From Phytophthora quininea (Eukaryota > Oomycota > Peronosporomycetes > Peronosporales > Peronosporaceae), in NCBI GenBank assembly GCA_011947345.1, contig JAAVTG010000586.1, forward strand, positions 930,001-994,000: a stretch of DNA of 64,000 nt, in the 5' to 3' direction. A program made the translations under genes and the position numbers. This document shows positions 46,280 through 56,624 of this stretch, piece after piece. Positions within the stretch are counted from its first letter, which is position 1. Each line of letters starts with the position of its first letter. The notes under the pieces were generated by a model. The model ran no database searches. It was not told the origin of the DNA and worked only from the letters and a program-made list of their open reading frames with translations.

Positions 46280-46722
46280 AGTTGAGCACACTGGAGCTAC
46301 GCGAAGCGGGAGGTGGTCGAATCCTGAATCTTAGAATTCCAGCGTAGCTGAAATTCAGAGATTGTGCATGTTGTGGCGTTGTGACACCACATTTCATAAC
46401 CTTTTAATTCAATGTAGGATTTTCCTCCCACCAACCTACTCACATCATCCTTGTGTATGTGTTTTCATGGCAACACAACTTTCAGCTTCAACACCTCGGC
46501 ATTCTAGCATTTCACAATTTGATCCACTCTGAGACTTTCGCTCGTCCAATATTCCGACTTTCAACAATCGAAATCCCAGAAATCCTGACATCCAGGATTC
46601 AGGGATTCGTGTCTCCTCAAGTCGGACCCAAATCAATGTCACAATCGTTTGTATCACACCAATACCTCCAAATTCACTCCTCAATGATCTGGTTCGTTCA
46701 GGAATTCCCAATCCCAGAGTTG
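46280..46722. other. Gap between antisense ORF and pol, no gene seen
   Basis: About 440 bp where the two opposed reading frames of the element converge. It probably holds both 3' ends. It is dense in the GGAATTC/CGGAA-like degenerate unit described in the findings. Confidence 0.5.
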
Positions 46723-48327
46723 TTACACTCCAGGATGGTTGTCACCAGCTTGCATTGCCTGAAAACGAGCTTTTGCCTTAGCGCCCTTGTTGAACTCATA
46801 CAACAAGGCACCACAGTTTAGTCGTGCGACAGGTATCCATTCTGGATCTGCGTATCCCTTCCATTTAATCAAGTATTCACGAACCCGTCGAGAAGTTCTG
46901 GTCCTCTTGACCCACTTGACGTCCAAGATTTGCTCTACATCGTACTCGTCTTGCTCATGATCAGGTTCCCAGCTATCCTCTGGAAGTAAAGCTGCGTCGA
47001 AATCCTCGTCATCATTAACTTCGACTCGGACTTTCGGCCTTTCAGGGAACAAGGCTCTCGGCTTCAGGCGACTGACATGCACCCAAGGATTGACCCGATA
47101 TCCAGTATTAGTCGTGTCGAGCTTGACTCGGAAATTATCCAGAATCTCAGAGACTCGGAACGGTCCATGCCAGAGATGTGCCAATTTCCGACTTAGGCCT
47201 GCCTGAACTTTAGGAATATAAAGCCGCACGGCATCACCTTCCTGAAATCCTGACTTCAGCCTGTCAGAAAGTTCTTGCCACTTCCTTGTTTGCTCAGCTG
47301 AACGTTCACGCTTGGCCTGCACCTGAAGATCCTCGGCACATGCTTGAGCATAGCTGTAATCTCGTTGCATTTTACGTCGCCACTCGTAGGCCGTTCGCTC
47401 TTGCAAATTCGAGGGCTTGGGTCCCAACATTGCTGACAAAGTTCCCTTGGCGTCCCAACCGTGAACCAGATAAAACGGAGTGTCGAGACGGGTTGCGTCA
47501 AACGAAGTGTTCAAAGCAAACATCAGTCGCTCCGCATGATCATCCCAGTCACTCTGGTCACACTCAGCCACATAGGCTCGGACACTTCGCATTACGGTTT
47601 GCACCGAACGCTCTTGCTGTCCGTTGGCCTGAGGTCGGTAAGCCAGAGTTGCTCGTTGTCGGGATCCCAGAAGTTCTCAAAATCGGGAAAACACCTCGCT
47701 CATACATCTTGGATCCTGATCATGACGTATCAGAGAGCTCGCCCCAAAACGTCGGAAGACGCATTCTTCATATGCTTCCGCAACGTCTTGAGCAGTCGTA
47801 GAGCCCATCGGCTTACACATCACAAATCCAGAAAACGAATCCTGGAACAGGAGCAAGAAGGTATTCCCACGTTCCGACTTCGGCATGTGCGTGACAAAAT
47901 CCATAGAGACGACTTCAAAGGGATACCTAGGTTCAATGTTCCCGGGCGAAGGTCCTGGGTTTGGAGGCCTGCCTTTCGCCGTAGTGCAATCCACACACTG
48001 CTTCACGAAATGTTCGACATCTGCGTACATACCAGTCCAGAAAAACTCACGTCTCAAGCGCTCGTAAGTTCTGGTTATCCCCTGGTGTCCGCCTTGATAG
48101 TCTTCGTGGGCATATTGCAGGATGTCATCACGTAGAGATGTAGGTACCACCAGCCGTAACTCGTTCTCCATGTCCCTTGGTCTATGCCGGGTGGCGTGAC
48201 TCAAAAGTGAAGGACGCCCCGAAAATCCAGGACGTAACTCTCGGCAATTTTTCTGAGTTTCCGAATCTCTGACTTCGAGAAATTCTGAACTTCGCCCCTG
48301 AGGAACTCCTTCAATTCTCGGATCCAA
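46723..48327 (-). pseudogene. Retrotransposon integrase with C-terminal chromodomain, interrupted by TGA
   Basis: It inserts the cDNA into the genome. The HHCC zinc domain is visible (HEDYQGGHQG, then CVDC). Of the catalytic DDE triad, the first Asp lies in VVSMDFVTH, the second in RHDQDPRC, and the Glu in ANGQQERSV. An in-frame TGA at 47677-47679 falls between second Asp and Glu, where relatives have Trp after RF, so TGG to TGA is the simplest change. The frame reopens at once and continues to 46723. The C-terminus has the GPF-type segment (LWHGPFRVSEIL) and a chromodomain (VEQILDVKWV, YLIKWKGYADPEWIP) that may target insertion to modified chromatin. Confidence 0.85.
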
Positions 48328-48599
48328 GTATCAACGTCTTGATTCGCCTTGATGCGTCTCCAACGCTCGTCCTGGAACTCCAGCGGACCCATAGGTGACA
48401 CATCTTCCATATCAGCCTGAGCTTGACTCCGCGTCAGCACTGCCATCACTCGCGCTCCGTTTGTCAGGGACCCAAGGTTAATTCCAGGTTCTGGTCCCAT
48501 AATGGTGACATCCTGAGATGCGGACTCTCTGACTTCCTGAGTTTCCGAATTCTCGACCGACTTAATTAGTTTTTCGGAAATTTCGGGAAACCTGAGCAA
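48201..48599 (-). pseudogene. Retrotransposon linker between second RNase H and integrase
   Basis: An ORF of 132 codons rich in Ser, Glu and Gln, with no domain, that overlaps both neighbours in other frames. The overlap with integrase fits one missing base; the overlap with RNase H at 48562-48599 is in the other direction (+1), the one junction of that kind in the element. It contains a KSEIRKLRK helical segment. Confidence 0.5.
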
Positions 48600-49500
48600 G
48601 GTGTTCTAGCTCTTCCGGGTCTTCGACATTCCAGGATCTTTTCAGGATCAGAGTCTTTGAGGTCAGATAGTCAGCAGCTTGATTAAACTCACGCTTGACA
48701 TGAACCAGTCGGAGTGACGAAAACTTGGGTTCCAGCTCGTGGAATGCACTCAGCTTGCGCTGAAGATTCGGCTGGTTGCAGTTGATGAGTCCCTGTGCTT
48801 GTTGAATCACGATTCGGGAATCGCCAACTACAACCAAGTCTAGCACGCCCTTCTCCAGAGCCATCATCAGCCCTTTCAAGAGTCCCTGATATTCAGCGTC
48901 GTTGACAGTTACATCTTCCAGAAAGTAGCCTCTGGAATCCCGAATGTCCCAACCCGGGATTTTCCATAGAATGCACCCGCAGCTGCCTTCTCGCGTAGAT
49001 GTCTTGGCGGCACCGTCAAAACTTAGGACATAGCCCTCGAAGTCTGCCTCCAGCATCTCCAGACTTATTGGAGGTGGCGGTTTGACTCGCCCCTTAGCCG
49101 GGATCAGATTTTCGGCAACCTTGTCCAAGTGTTCTCGAGGAGTAATGCTGGCATCCAGAATTGCTGCTAACCCGTCTTCGTCTTTTTCGACTTTTCGGAT
49201 TTCAAGATCCCAGGGTGACAGCATTACCGCCCATTGTAGACATCGACCTTCTAGAGACTTAGACCGGAAAATCCAGGCTAATACCGAGTACCGGGTATAT
49301 ACCACGAGACGACACCCAGCGATCATGGACCGGAATGCATACAGAACTCGGAGCAGCGCTATGATCTCCTTCTCAGCAATATGATACCGCAATTCAGCGT
49401 CATGCAGGACACGTCCCGTGAACCGGACAGGCCGGATCAAGCCATCGTGTTCCTGTGCTAGAACCGCACAAGCAGCCCAAGGGTTGGCGTGTAAAATCAC
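48562..49500 (-). CDS. Retrotransposon RNase H plus second, archaeal-type RNase H
   Basis: The first half is the usual Ty3/Gypsy RNase H (HANPWAACAVLAQEHDG, RYHIAEKEIIALLRVL). After a linker a second, complete RNase H begins near 49020: YVLSFDGAAKTSTREGSCG with the first Asp, DAEYQGLLKGLMMAL with the Glu, VVVGDSRIVIQQAQG with the second Asp, and HVKREFNQAADYLTS with the last Asp. This looks like the archaeal-type RNase H reported as an extra domain in oomycete and plant LTR elements. It joins the RT frame with one added base near 49515-49530. Confidence 0.85.
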   Translation of the reverse strand: MILHANPWAACAVLAQEHDGLIRPVRFTGRVLHDAELRYHIAEKEIIALLRVLYAFRSMIAGCRLVVYTRYSVLAWIFRSKSLEGRCLQWAVMLSPWDLEIRKVEKDEDGLAAILDASITPREHLDKVAENLIPAKGRVKPPPPISLEMLEADFEGYVLSFDGAAKTSTREGSCGCILWKIPGWDIRDSRGYFLEDVTVNDAEYQGLLKGLMMALEKGVLDLVVVGDSRIVIQQAQGLINCNQPNLQRKLSAFHELEPKFSSLRLVHVKREFNQAADYLTSKTLILKRSWNVEDPEELEHLAQVSRNFRKTN

Positions 49501-50959
49501 TATGAATGGTTTTTCCGAGTCGGATGTCTGAGTAACGGCGTCGACACAATTCTGGATTTCAGGATCCGAAATACCTCCTGTGCTCGAACCAAATCCCGTC
49601 CTTCCTTGATCTGTTCGTCAGTCAACTCATAGAGAACGGCGGCAATCACCGGCATATCCTCAATGAATTTACTGTAGTAATTCAAAGATCCCAGAAAAGA
49701 TTGGACTCCTTTCAGAGTCCCGGGAAATGGGAGATCCAGAACACTCTTGGCGATCTTCGGTTCAGCTCGCAGGCCTTCAGCACTGATCTCATGGGACAAG
49801 TACGGAATCGAACGTTTGCCAAACTCACTCTTGGGCAAGCTGACGGAAATACCCCAGTACCGCAGTCGGTACAACAACGCATCCAGATCTTGACAGAGTT
49901 TGCCCCAGGTCGGTGCTCCATGTGTAATATCATCGATGTAGGAGCTTCGACCCAGAACGGGTCCCATTTCAAGAGGAGCAGGAATTCCACGGCGAAACAC
50001 AGCCATACCATCCGTTAAAGCTGAAAATCGAACAGTCTCAGATCCGGAAACTCGGAGATTCGGAGATCCAGATGTCTTCAATCCCAGAAATTCAAGCACA
50101 TCGTCGTCTACTTCAGCCTCTTCGTCAGAAGATAACCGCACGAACCCCCACAGACAATTATTCAGCATGCACTGATAGATCAGTGGTGCATTTTTCAGTC
50201 CGAAAGGCATTCGTACCCACTGAAAGTGGCCGAAGGGACAAATAAATGCCAAGATCAACTTGGCTCGAAGTGTCATAGGGATCGCCCAGAACCCCGAAGC
50301 CATATCTAAACTCATGAACCACATTGCGGCTTCAAACCCAATTAGGAGTTCATCAATCAGGGGTAGTGGATAATGCGACAGCTTGATGAATTGATTCACC
50401 AGCCGGTAATCAATACACATTCTGATGTCCACTCCATTTTTCTTCATGACAATCACAATCGGGGAGGCCCAGTCCGATTCCGAGAATTCGATAAGTTCCG
50501 TCTCGAAGAGTTTCTTGACCAGCTCGTACACCTTTGTCAACAAATGGGGGCCACTTGACGACATCGCTGGGAGACGGGCGTGGCATCTCCGACATCTAGG
50601 TCACAGACCACTCCACGAGCTGGTGCAGGCACGGCATTACCATCTCCCAGAAAAATCGATCGATGCTTTCTCAGGATTTCCCAGATCTGTTCATTCATTT
50701 CCGGGGTCGTTACTCCAGACTCTCCGACGTGAGCTGTCTCAATGTCGCACACAGGACAGAGGTCCTTTAATGTGGGCAACACTGCAAGCTGATCTCGAAG
50801 TTGTGAAAGCAAATCACTTCCTTCGTGGAGATAAACTCCGGGTTCCTGATTCAGGTCCTCGATACTGACTCTGAGGCAAATAGCATAAGACTTTGCCAGT
50901 CTGAGTTCAGCTTCTCGGAGTCGATCCATTTTTCTGGCTTGAGATTTCGACACTTCCAA
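49500..50959 (-). CDS. Retrotransposon reverse transcriptase
   Basis: It copies element RNA to DNA. RT blocks include DWASPIVIVMKKNG, MCIDYRLVNQFIKLSHYPLP, FMSLDMASGFWAIPM, FGLKNAPLIYQ and the active-site box SYIDDITHG (near 49926-49940). The region from 50959 to 50537 is the RT N-terminal extension and overlaps the next segment by one missing base in the C run near 50546-50551 (minus-strand CCCC). An unusually long insert rich in Ser and Glu lies between QCMLNN and YIDD, in the fingers/palm area. Confidence 0.88.
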
Positions 50960-52494
50960 AGTCCGGGCCTCCGAAGTCGCCGGAATTCTGACTTTCCAGA
51001 ACTCTGAATGTCAGGTTCAACGTCATCATTCTGAGTCTCTAAAATAGGAGGCTCTTGATTATCAGACTTGGACACCGAAGACCCAGCTGGCTCTGCGATA
51101 GCGCCACTTGAATCACCATCAAGCTTTTCAGCCTTACCATCATTTGGCAACTCTAGCACGCATCTTTCGGTGTTGGTCCCAACATCACAAGTCTGATTTT
51201 CACAGTTCGGAACTTCAGAAAACCGGACACGTTTGACCGGAGGAGGAGATTGCGTCCTCAGCACCCGTACTTCTTCGGATCCCGGATTTGGTCTTACCAG
51301 AATCTTAGTCGGCCAGACATATCTAGGCCTCTCGGTAGCTGGAGGTTCCGGCTTCCGCTTTTCCTGCTCCATCTTTCGCCGGCGCACCTTCGTTTGGATC
51401 GTCACAGTGTTATCATAGATTAGTTGTTGCCAATCCTTATACCGTGTCGTTCCTGGGCGAGTGTATCGCCCAGTGGGGAGATGACCATATGAAGCGATAC
51501 GCCCCACCGGTGTCCGGGTGTCCAGCCATACTTGGCGATCCGAAATATTCACGACCTTAATTCCCACAGGCCAGCGTCTTGCACCGTAAACGACTTGTGT
51601 GACCCATCTTTCCTTATCGTCGCAAGCCACCCATAATACATCCTGATAAGGATCCGCTTGCCCGTAGTGCACTGGTATGACTACATATTCTCCGGGATTC
51701 AAATATTCTGAGTTCCTAGATATGATGGCCATATCCAGCTTTGGTCGATCACACCTCGGACCGCCGGCGAGGATAACTGTCTCTTCATCCGGAAGCTGGA
51801 CCAAGCCCTCATGCAGCGACAACCGCACTCCAGCTGCGACCATGAAATTCATCCCAAGTAAGCATTCCAGTCCGTCGCCGATATTGCCGACCCAGATATC
51901 CAGAATGTATACCACTCTGAAACCCAGCGTGATCTTCACCTTGGCTTTCATCGAAATATACGTCGGAACATCTCCCAAACCTTTAACCTTGAGCGTCGAT
52001 GTTTCTTGCATCTTGATCTTGAGCTTACGTGCAAAATCCAAGCTCAAAATGCTAGTCGACGATCCGGTGTCCATTAAAATGGTGGTTCGGCAGTCATTCA
52101 CAGCGCCATATACCGTAGCAATCTTCCTTCTCCTCTCGATATCGTGATTCTCCCACCACCCGAGTTTCTCCCCAGGTTGTAAAACAAACTCAACTGGTTC
52201 CTGATCCGGAAAGTCAGAGTTCTCGAAATGCTGATATTCAGGATTTCCGAGATCTTGAGGTAAGGTAGACATGCATTTGGCGTTATCTTGCTGCCTGATA
52301 ACTTTCGATCCGATATACACAAGACATATAGGGGTGTTAGGCCTGACACGTACTGAACCCCCGTTCAGCAAGCCTAGTCGTTTAACGGCGCCCCTGTCTT
52401 GGCGTCGGGTGCCAACTTGTTCAGGATCTGGGGTGGTAACTCCTTCAATACGCATTGGCGCGCTAAGTCTTTGATATCTTGGAGTAATTTCCAC
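50851..52494 (-). CDS. Retrotransposon aspartic protease and linker
   Basis: It cleaves the Gag-Pol polyprotein. The active-site box is ILMDTGSSTSILSLDFA (near 52040-52090), with a family-like GMNFMVAAGVRLSLHE flap/strand block after it. About 300 residues of basic, disordered linker lead to RT. The first 120 bases overlap the gag frame. The gag stop at 52374-52376 lies next to a GTTAAAC heptamer that could be a -1 slip site. It joins RT by one missing base near 50980. Confidence 0.85.
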   Translation of the reverse strand: MEITPRYQRLSAPMRIEGVTTPDPEQVGTRRQDRGAVKRLGLLNGGSVRVRPNTPICLVYIGSKVIRQQDNAKCMSTLPQDLGNPEYQHFENSDFPDQEPVEFVLQPGEKLGWWENHDIERRRKIATVYGAVNDCRTTILMDTGSSTSILSLDFARKLKIKMQETSTLKVKGLGDVPTYISMKAKVKITLGFRVVYILDIWVGNIGDGLECLLGMNFMVAAGVRLSLHEGLVQLPDEETVILAGGPRCDRPKLDMAIISRNSEYLNPGEYVVIPVHYGQADPYQDVLWVACDDKERWVTQVVYGARRWPVGIKVVNISDRQVWLDTRTPVGRIASYGHLPTGRYTRPGTTRYKDWQQLIYDNTVTIQTKVRRRKMEQEKRKPEPPATERPRYVWPTKILVRPNPGSEEVRVLRTQSPPPVKRVRFSEVPNCENQTCDVGTNTERCVLELPNDGKAEKLDGDSSGAIAEPAGSSVSKSDNQEPPILETQNDDVEPDIQSSGKSEFRRLRRPGLWKCRNLKPEKWIDSEKLNSDWQSLMLFASESVSRT

Positions 52495-55400
52495 TCACGA
52501 CATAGTCCTGGTCGATGGAATGATCCACAGTTATTGCAAGGCGAAGTCTTGCATCTCAGAGTTGGGTGTCCTTGTTCGTGGCAGCGCTCGCACACAATCT
52601 CAGCCCAACAAGTCTCATTAGAGTGTCCAAACCTACGACATTTCTCACAGAACTGGTTACGTCTGGACTCCTCAAACTCGGGGAGTCCGGATTGCCGATT
52701 TGACTGCCAACCCATGGTCTCCAGAGCTCGAAGGACCTCATCCGGTACCACAGGTCCGACATCCGAAAGGCTTGGCGACTGCGCAGCAGTGCATTCTGAG
52801 TTCAGACTCGAACGACTTCCATGAGATGTCCTGACATAATCACTTCGGGAATCCAGAACTTCGGGATCTCGGAAGTGTACATGACCATCTCGGTCATTGT
52901 CTTGCTCATCGTCCCGAGTTGTATACGTTCGAGCGCCATTCCGGTTCTTAGATCGGAACTGTCCATGCGAAATATTCCCAGCTCGACCATCACGCAACTT
53001 GGGAGTCGAGGACTCACGATCTTCGTCATGATAGATAGCTTCGTCCCGCTTGAGTGCACACTCCAAAGCTCGAATAGACTTGTATGTCTTTCCTTCCAAG
53101 GCTGTCTTCAATCTTTGACTATGGAGACCTTTGATAAATCTCTGGATATGCTCTTCGCGGTTGACAGCAGGATAGCGGTAATGAATCTTGGCTTTGGAGG
53201 CAGCCGAGTTCAAGCGGTAGAAAAACTGAAGGGCGGTTTCTGCATCTCTCATTTGGAGAGTGAAGTACCGTTGCTTATAGCTCCCTTTGTTCTACAATAC
53301 TGCTTTTCAAACTTGCTGGACACCTTTTTCCAGCGATGACTTTCTAACTGAATAAACCAGTGCTTCAGATTCTCTGAAAACCGGGATTTCAGCTGTCGGA
53401 GTTTGGCCTGTTTCGTCCACCCTCCTTGACTAGCCATATCTCGGAAGCGATCCCACCAACCAATGCGATCCTCGAGCGGTGCATACTCATCGAAGCGTTC
53501 CAAAACGTCGTGACTAATGAAAGGCCGATAGATGAACTTCATTGCTCCATCCCTGGATCGCACTCCAGCAGACAAGTCGTGGTCCGAGTCATCACTGTCA
53601 TCGTCGTCACCATCATCATCTCCGGAAGTACTCGACGCATAATCCAATTCAGACTCACTCGAGCTAGAGCTTGAGCTGGGGTCTGAGTCTGGATCCGAAG
53701 AGTCAGGAACTCGGGATTTCTTGTGTCCAGACTTCTTCGACTTTTTTCTGTTTTCCGAGATTCTGAGTTTTGGATTTCCGAGACTGCCGAGACAGAGATT
53801 TGGACTTGTCAGCCTTTTGTCATCTGCTGGGGTTTTGTCCTTCGGCTCTTTCTTGATATGCGTCGACTGAGTGGGCGGTGTCTTAGCGTTAGCTTGCTTG
53901 ACCAACAGCTCCATGCAACCCTCTTTGGGCAACGCCTCCAAAGGTCCCAGTTTCGGATCCTTCTGAAAGGTCACTTCCTTAAGAGCCGCCTGGAGTTGAG
54001 CGGCCAGAATACGATCTGCGTTCTCAAGCATACTCGGATCTGCCTTCAGCGCACTTGTTTCCGGCATGGCCACGGGCTCCGACATCGCCAAGTTCTGAGA
54101 CTCCATCATCGAGAATCCCTGAACAGCCGGGTCGATCTTGAGAGAACTGACTTTCTGAGCGCTCGAAAACTTCGCTTCCTCCAGCTCTCGGATTTTGCCC
54201 GCCTGATACTTCTGGACATTTTTCGCGGACTCGCGTTCACGAGCGCGTTAGACTTCCAGCTCTTGAATGCGGCGATCGGCTTTGGCCACTTGTTCGACGA
54301 TCTGACGCTTCGCTTCTTCCAAGACATGACTTCGAAAAGACTCCGCTTCCGCGTTGTGCTTCTGTACCAAGGCTGCCATGGTCTGCTTGTTGGCTTGTCG
54401 TTCTGCCTCCAGCTTTGCGGCGAGGTGTGTCTCCAAGTCCTGGACTGAATGCATGGCGTCTTGGTGTGCATCTCTAATCACACTGGTTTGTGGAGCTTGC
54501 GTCTGTAATCGCACGTTGGCTTCGTTTAATGCTGCCTCAGCTATAGTCACACGGTTGACGTAATCCTGAATCTCCCGATCTCGGACTTGCTGATCTCGTA
54601 GACGTGCCTTCTCCAACTCGGAAAGCAGTCTCTCTTCTTGGAGAGCCACCTTCTCAGCCTGCAACCGTTCCAGGGCTTCGCGTTGACGGCGAATCTTCTC
54701 GTTCTGATCATTGATCATGTTCACGGCCACTTGTGCTGAACCCGTAGATCCTAAGTGCGAGTGTCTTGATCCGGAATGCCGACTTCGGCTCGAACGACTT
54801 GAGTGATGACGAGACCTGGAAGAGTGTTGCGACGAACGTTTGGACGAATGTCGATCACTGGTCGCGCCAACACTTCCCAGCTTGTCCTCGTCTCCGCCCA
54901 TATCCTCGTCACTGTCCGGAAGCCTCACATCTTCTGAAGTTCTGAATTTCTGAGGTATTTCAGCATGATGCGGAACGTCAAAAAGTCGGGAACTCGGCGT
55001 TCTCAATACTGTCAGGACACCGCCGCCAGACACACCAGGAGCTGGACTGCCGGATGAAGGCTGCAGCATCATCACATGTTCAGTCGTTCTTGTCACGGGC
55101 ATGTGCAAACTCGCATCATGACTTGTCGACATTCCTGAGGACGACGCACTACTGTCTGGTGTACTCATCGGCTGGTCCGACTCGATGGATGAATCTGCTA
55201 AGCTCAGCGATGATGGATACGACACTTGATCCGAATCCGCAGACGGCAATGAATCGAGTGGACCTTCTGATCGTGGACGCTTCACAGCTTGGCCTTCCTG
55301 GACTTCGTCAACCCCCGGGCTCGAATACCAGTCATCTTCAGCCTTGTAATGAACTCGTCACCAAGCACTGCGATGTCAGCATCTGACATCTGGATGTCAC

Positions 55401-56528
55401 CGTCTTGGTCTTCCTCGTGATACTCTAGTCGTGCCCCGGACTCTAACTCCTGAGCTCCTGAAACGGGCATAACATCAACTACGATACCGCGGGTGATCTT
55501 ATCCCATTCCATCATCTCCGAACCCAGTAGGCTTTGCAGCTGACTGGCCAACGGGTAGATCAGGGAACTCAGCATTTCAGAGAATCGGGAATCCGGCCAC
55601 CCGGGAACCACATTCAGGAACTCAAAACCGCAATTCCAGAGTAACGTCTGAAGACATGCCACAACTTCACGTGGTGTGAACTTGACCAGCGGCACTTGGT
55701 GTGTCAGCATGTCTTTCGTGACTGGAATCGAACATCGGCGAGCCTCAAGACGATTAATCCAGGTCGCATCCTGGTCTCCCAGTGAGAGAGCTTGTGCCAA
55801 GAATGTGCCAGTCTTAACAGCACGAACACATGGATCAGCGTTAACCGGTCCTTGCCAATGGTACACAACTCTGCGAGCCATGATCCGACGTCCAGGAACC
55901 TTCAGCCAGCGATGCAACTGAAGTCGCACACAAGCTGAGATGTGGTCAACAACGGGAGTAGCCGCGTCAAGGCTCTGGTCCTTAGAACCAGAGTCACCAC
56001 TGGCAACCAGAGCCCCATCTGAAGATGGTTCTCCAGACCCAGCTTTATGGTGCGACACCACTGCTGCCGACATTCCAGGTCGAGACGCAGCACGTGAACG
56101 AGGCACCAATGTCTGAGATTCAGCACTCTGAACTTGTATCAGCGACTCGCCATGTCTGAAGTTCTGAATCTCGGAACTTCTCAACTCGGGCTTGTGAGTC
56201 GCCAACGCAACCTCAGTGTGTGACACTTCGGCATCATCCGCAGCGTCTTTCACGTTCAAATTCGGGGCGTCACCTGCCCTGACTTCTTCCGCCCCTGTCA
56301 CAGAACCTCGGTCCGGGGATCCGGAAACCTTGGACTCAACTTCTTGATCCGGGATTTCAGGTTCCTCAGCCGGTTGGTTCCGAACCGGGGATGGCTTCTT
56401 GTCTTGGGCTTGGCGACGCCCCCGCCCTGGAGACCTTGGTCTTCAGGCGGCTTTCCTTGGAGTCGTAGAGAGCGTCTCTGCGCTTCAGGCTCCGATACCT
56501 TGCGCGTAGTTTTCTTCTTTCCCGGCAT
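52374..56528 (-). pseudogene. Retrotransposon Gag polyprotein with one in-frame stop and several one-base gaps
   Basis: It is the structural protein that packages element RNA. The start chosen is the ATG at 56526-56528 (MPGKKKTTRK). Segments: 55282-56301, with a folded part (VRLQLHRWLKVPGRRIMARR); 54248-55285, Ser/His/Arg-rich then a coiled coil (NEKIRRQREALERLQAEKVA); 53249-54109, with the capsid-like block (WWDRFRDMASQGGWT, LKHWFIQL); and 52374-53252, the rest of capsid (ALQFFYRLN) and nucleocapsid. Three zinc knuckles are visible: CEKCRRFGHSNETC and CERCHEQGHPTLRC are CX2CX4HX4C, and CNNCGSFHRPGLC is a shorter variant. Segments shift by one missing base each, except an in-frame TAA at 54248-54250 after which the same frame continues. 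Confidence 0.8.
52380..52386 (-). promoter_or_regulatory. Possible -1 ribosomal slip site at the gag/protease junction
   Basis: On the minus strand the heptamer GTTAAAC is in phase G-TTA-AAC in the gag frame, one codon before the gag TAG, and a -1 slip there enters the protease frame exactly. GTTAAAC is a known slip heptamer in arteriviruses. But a missing base nearby would give the same picture. Confidence 0.35.
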
Positions 56529-56603
56529 TGTGCTAGTCAGAAGCAGCTTGGGCACAGTAGGTCTTCCTTAATAATCAACTTCGGTAAAATCAAGACCCGA
56601 CAT

Positions 56604-56619
56604 CCGGGCACGCGCACCA
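56604..56619 (-). promoter_or_regulatory. Primer-binding site of the LTR element
   Basis: On the minus strand TGGTGCGCGTGCCCGG begins about five bases after the 5' LTR. The leading TGG pairs with a tRNA CCA end, so a tRNA ending CGCGCACCA would be the primer. Confidence 0.6.
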
Positions 56620-56624
56620 GCTCA

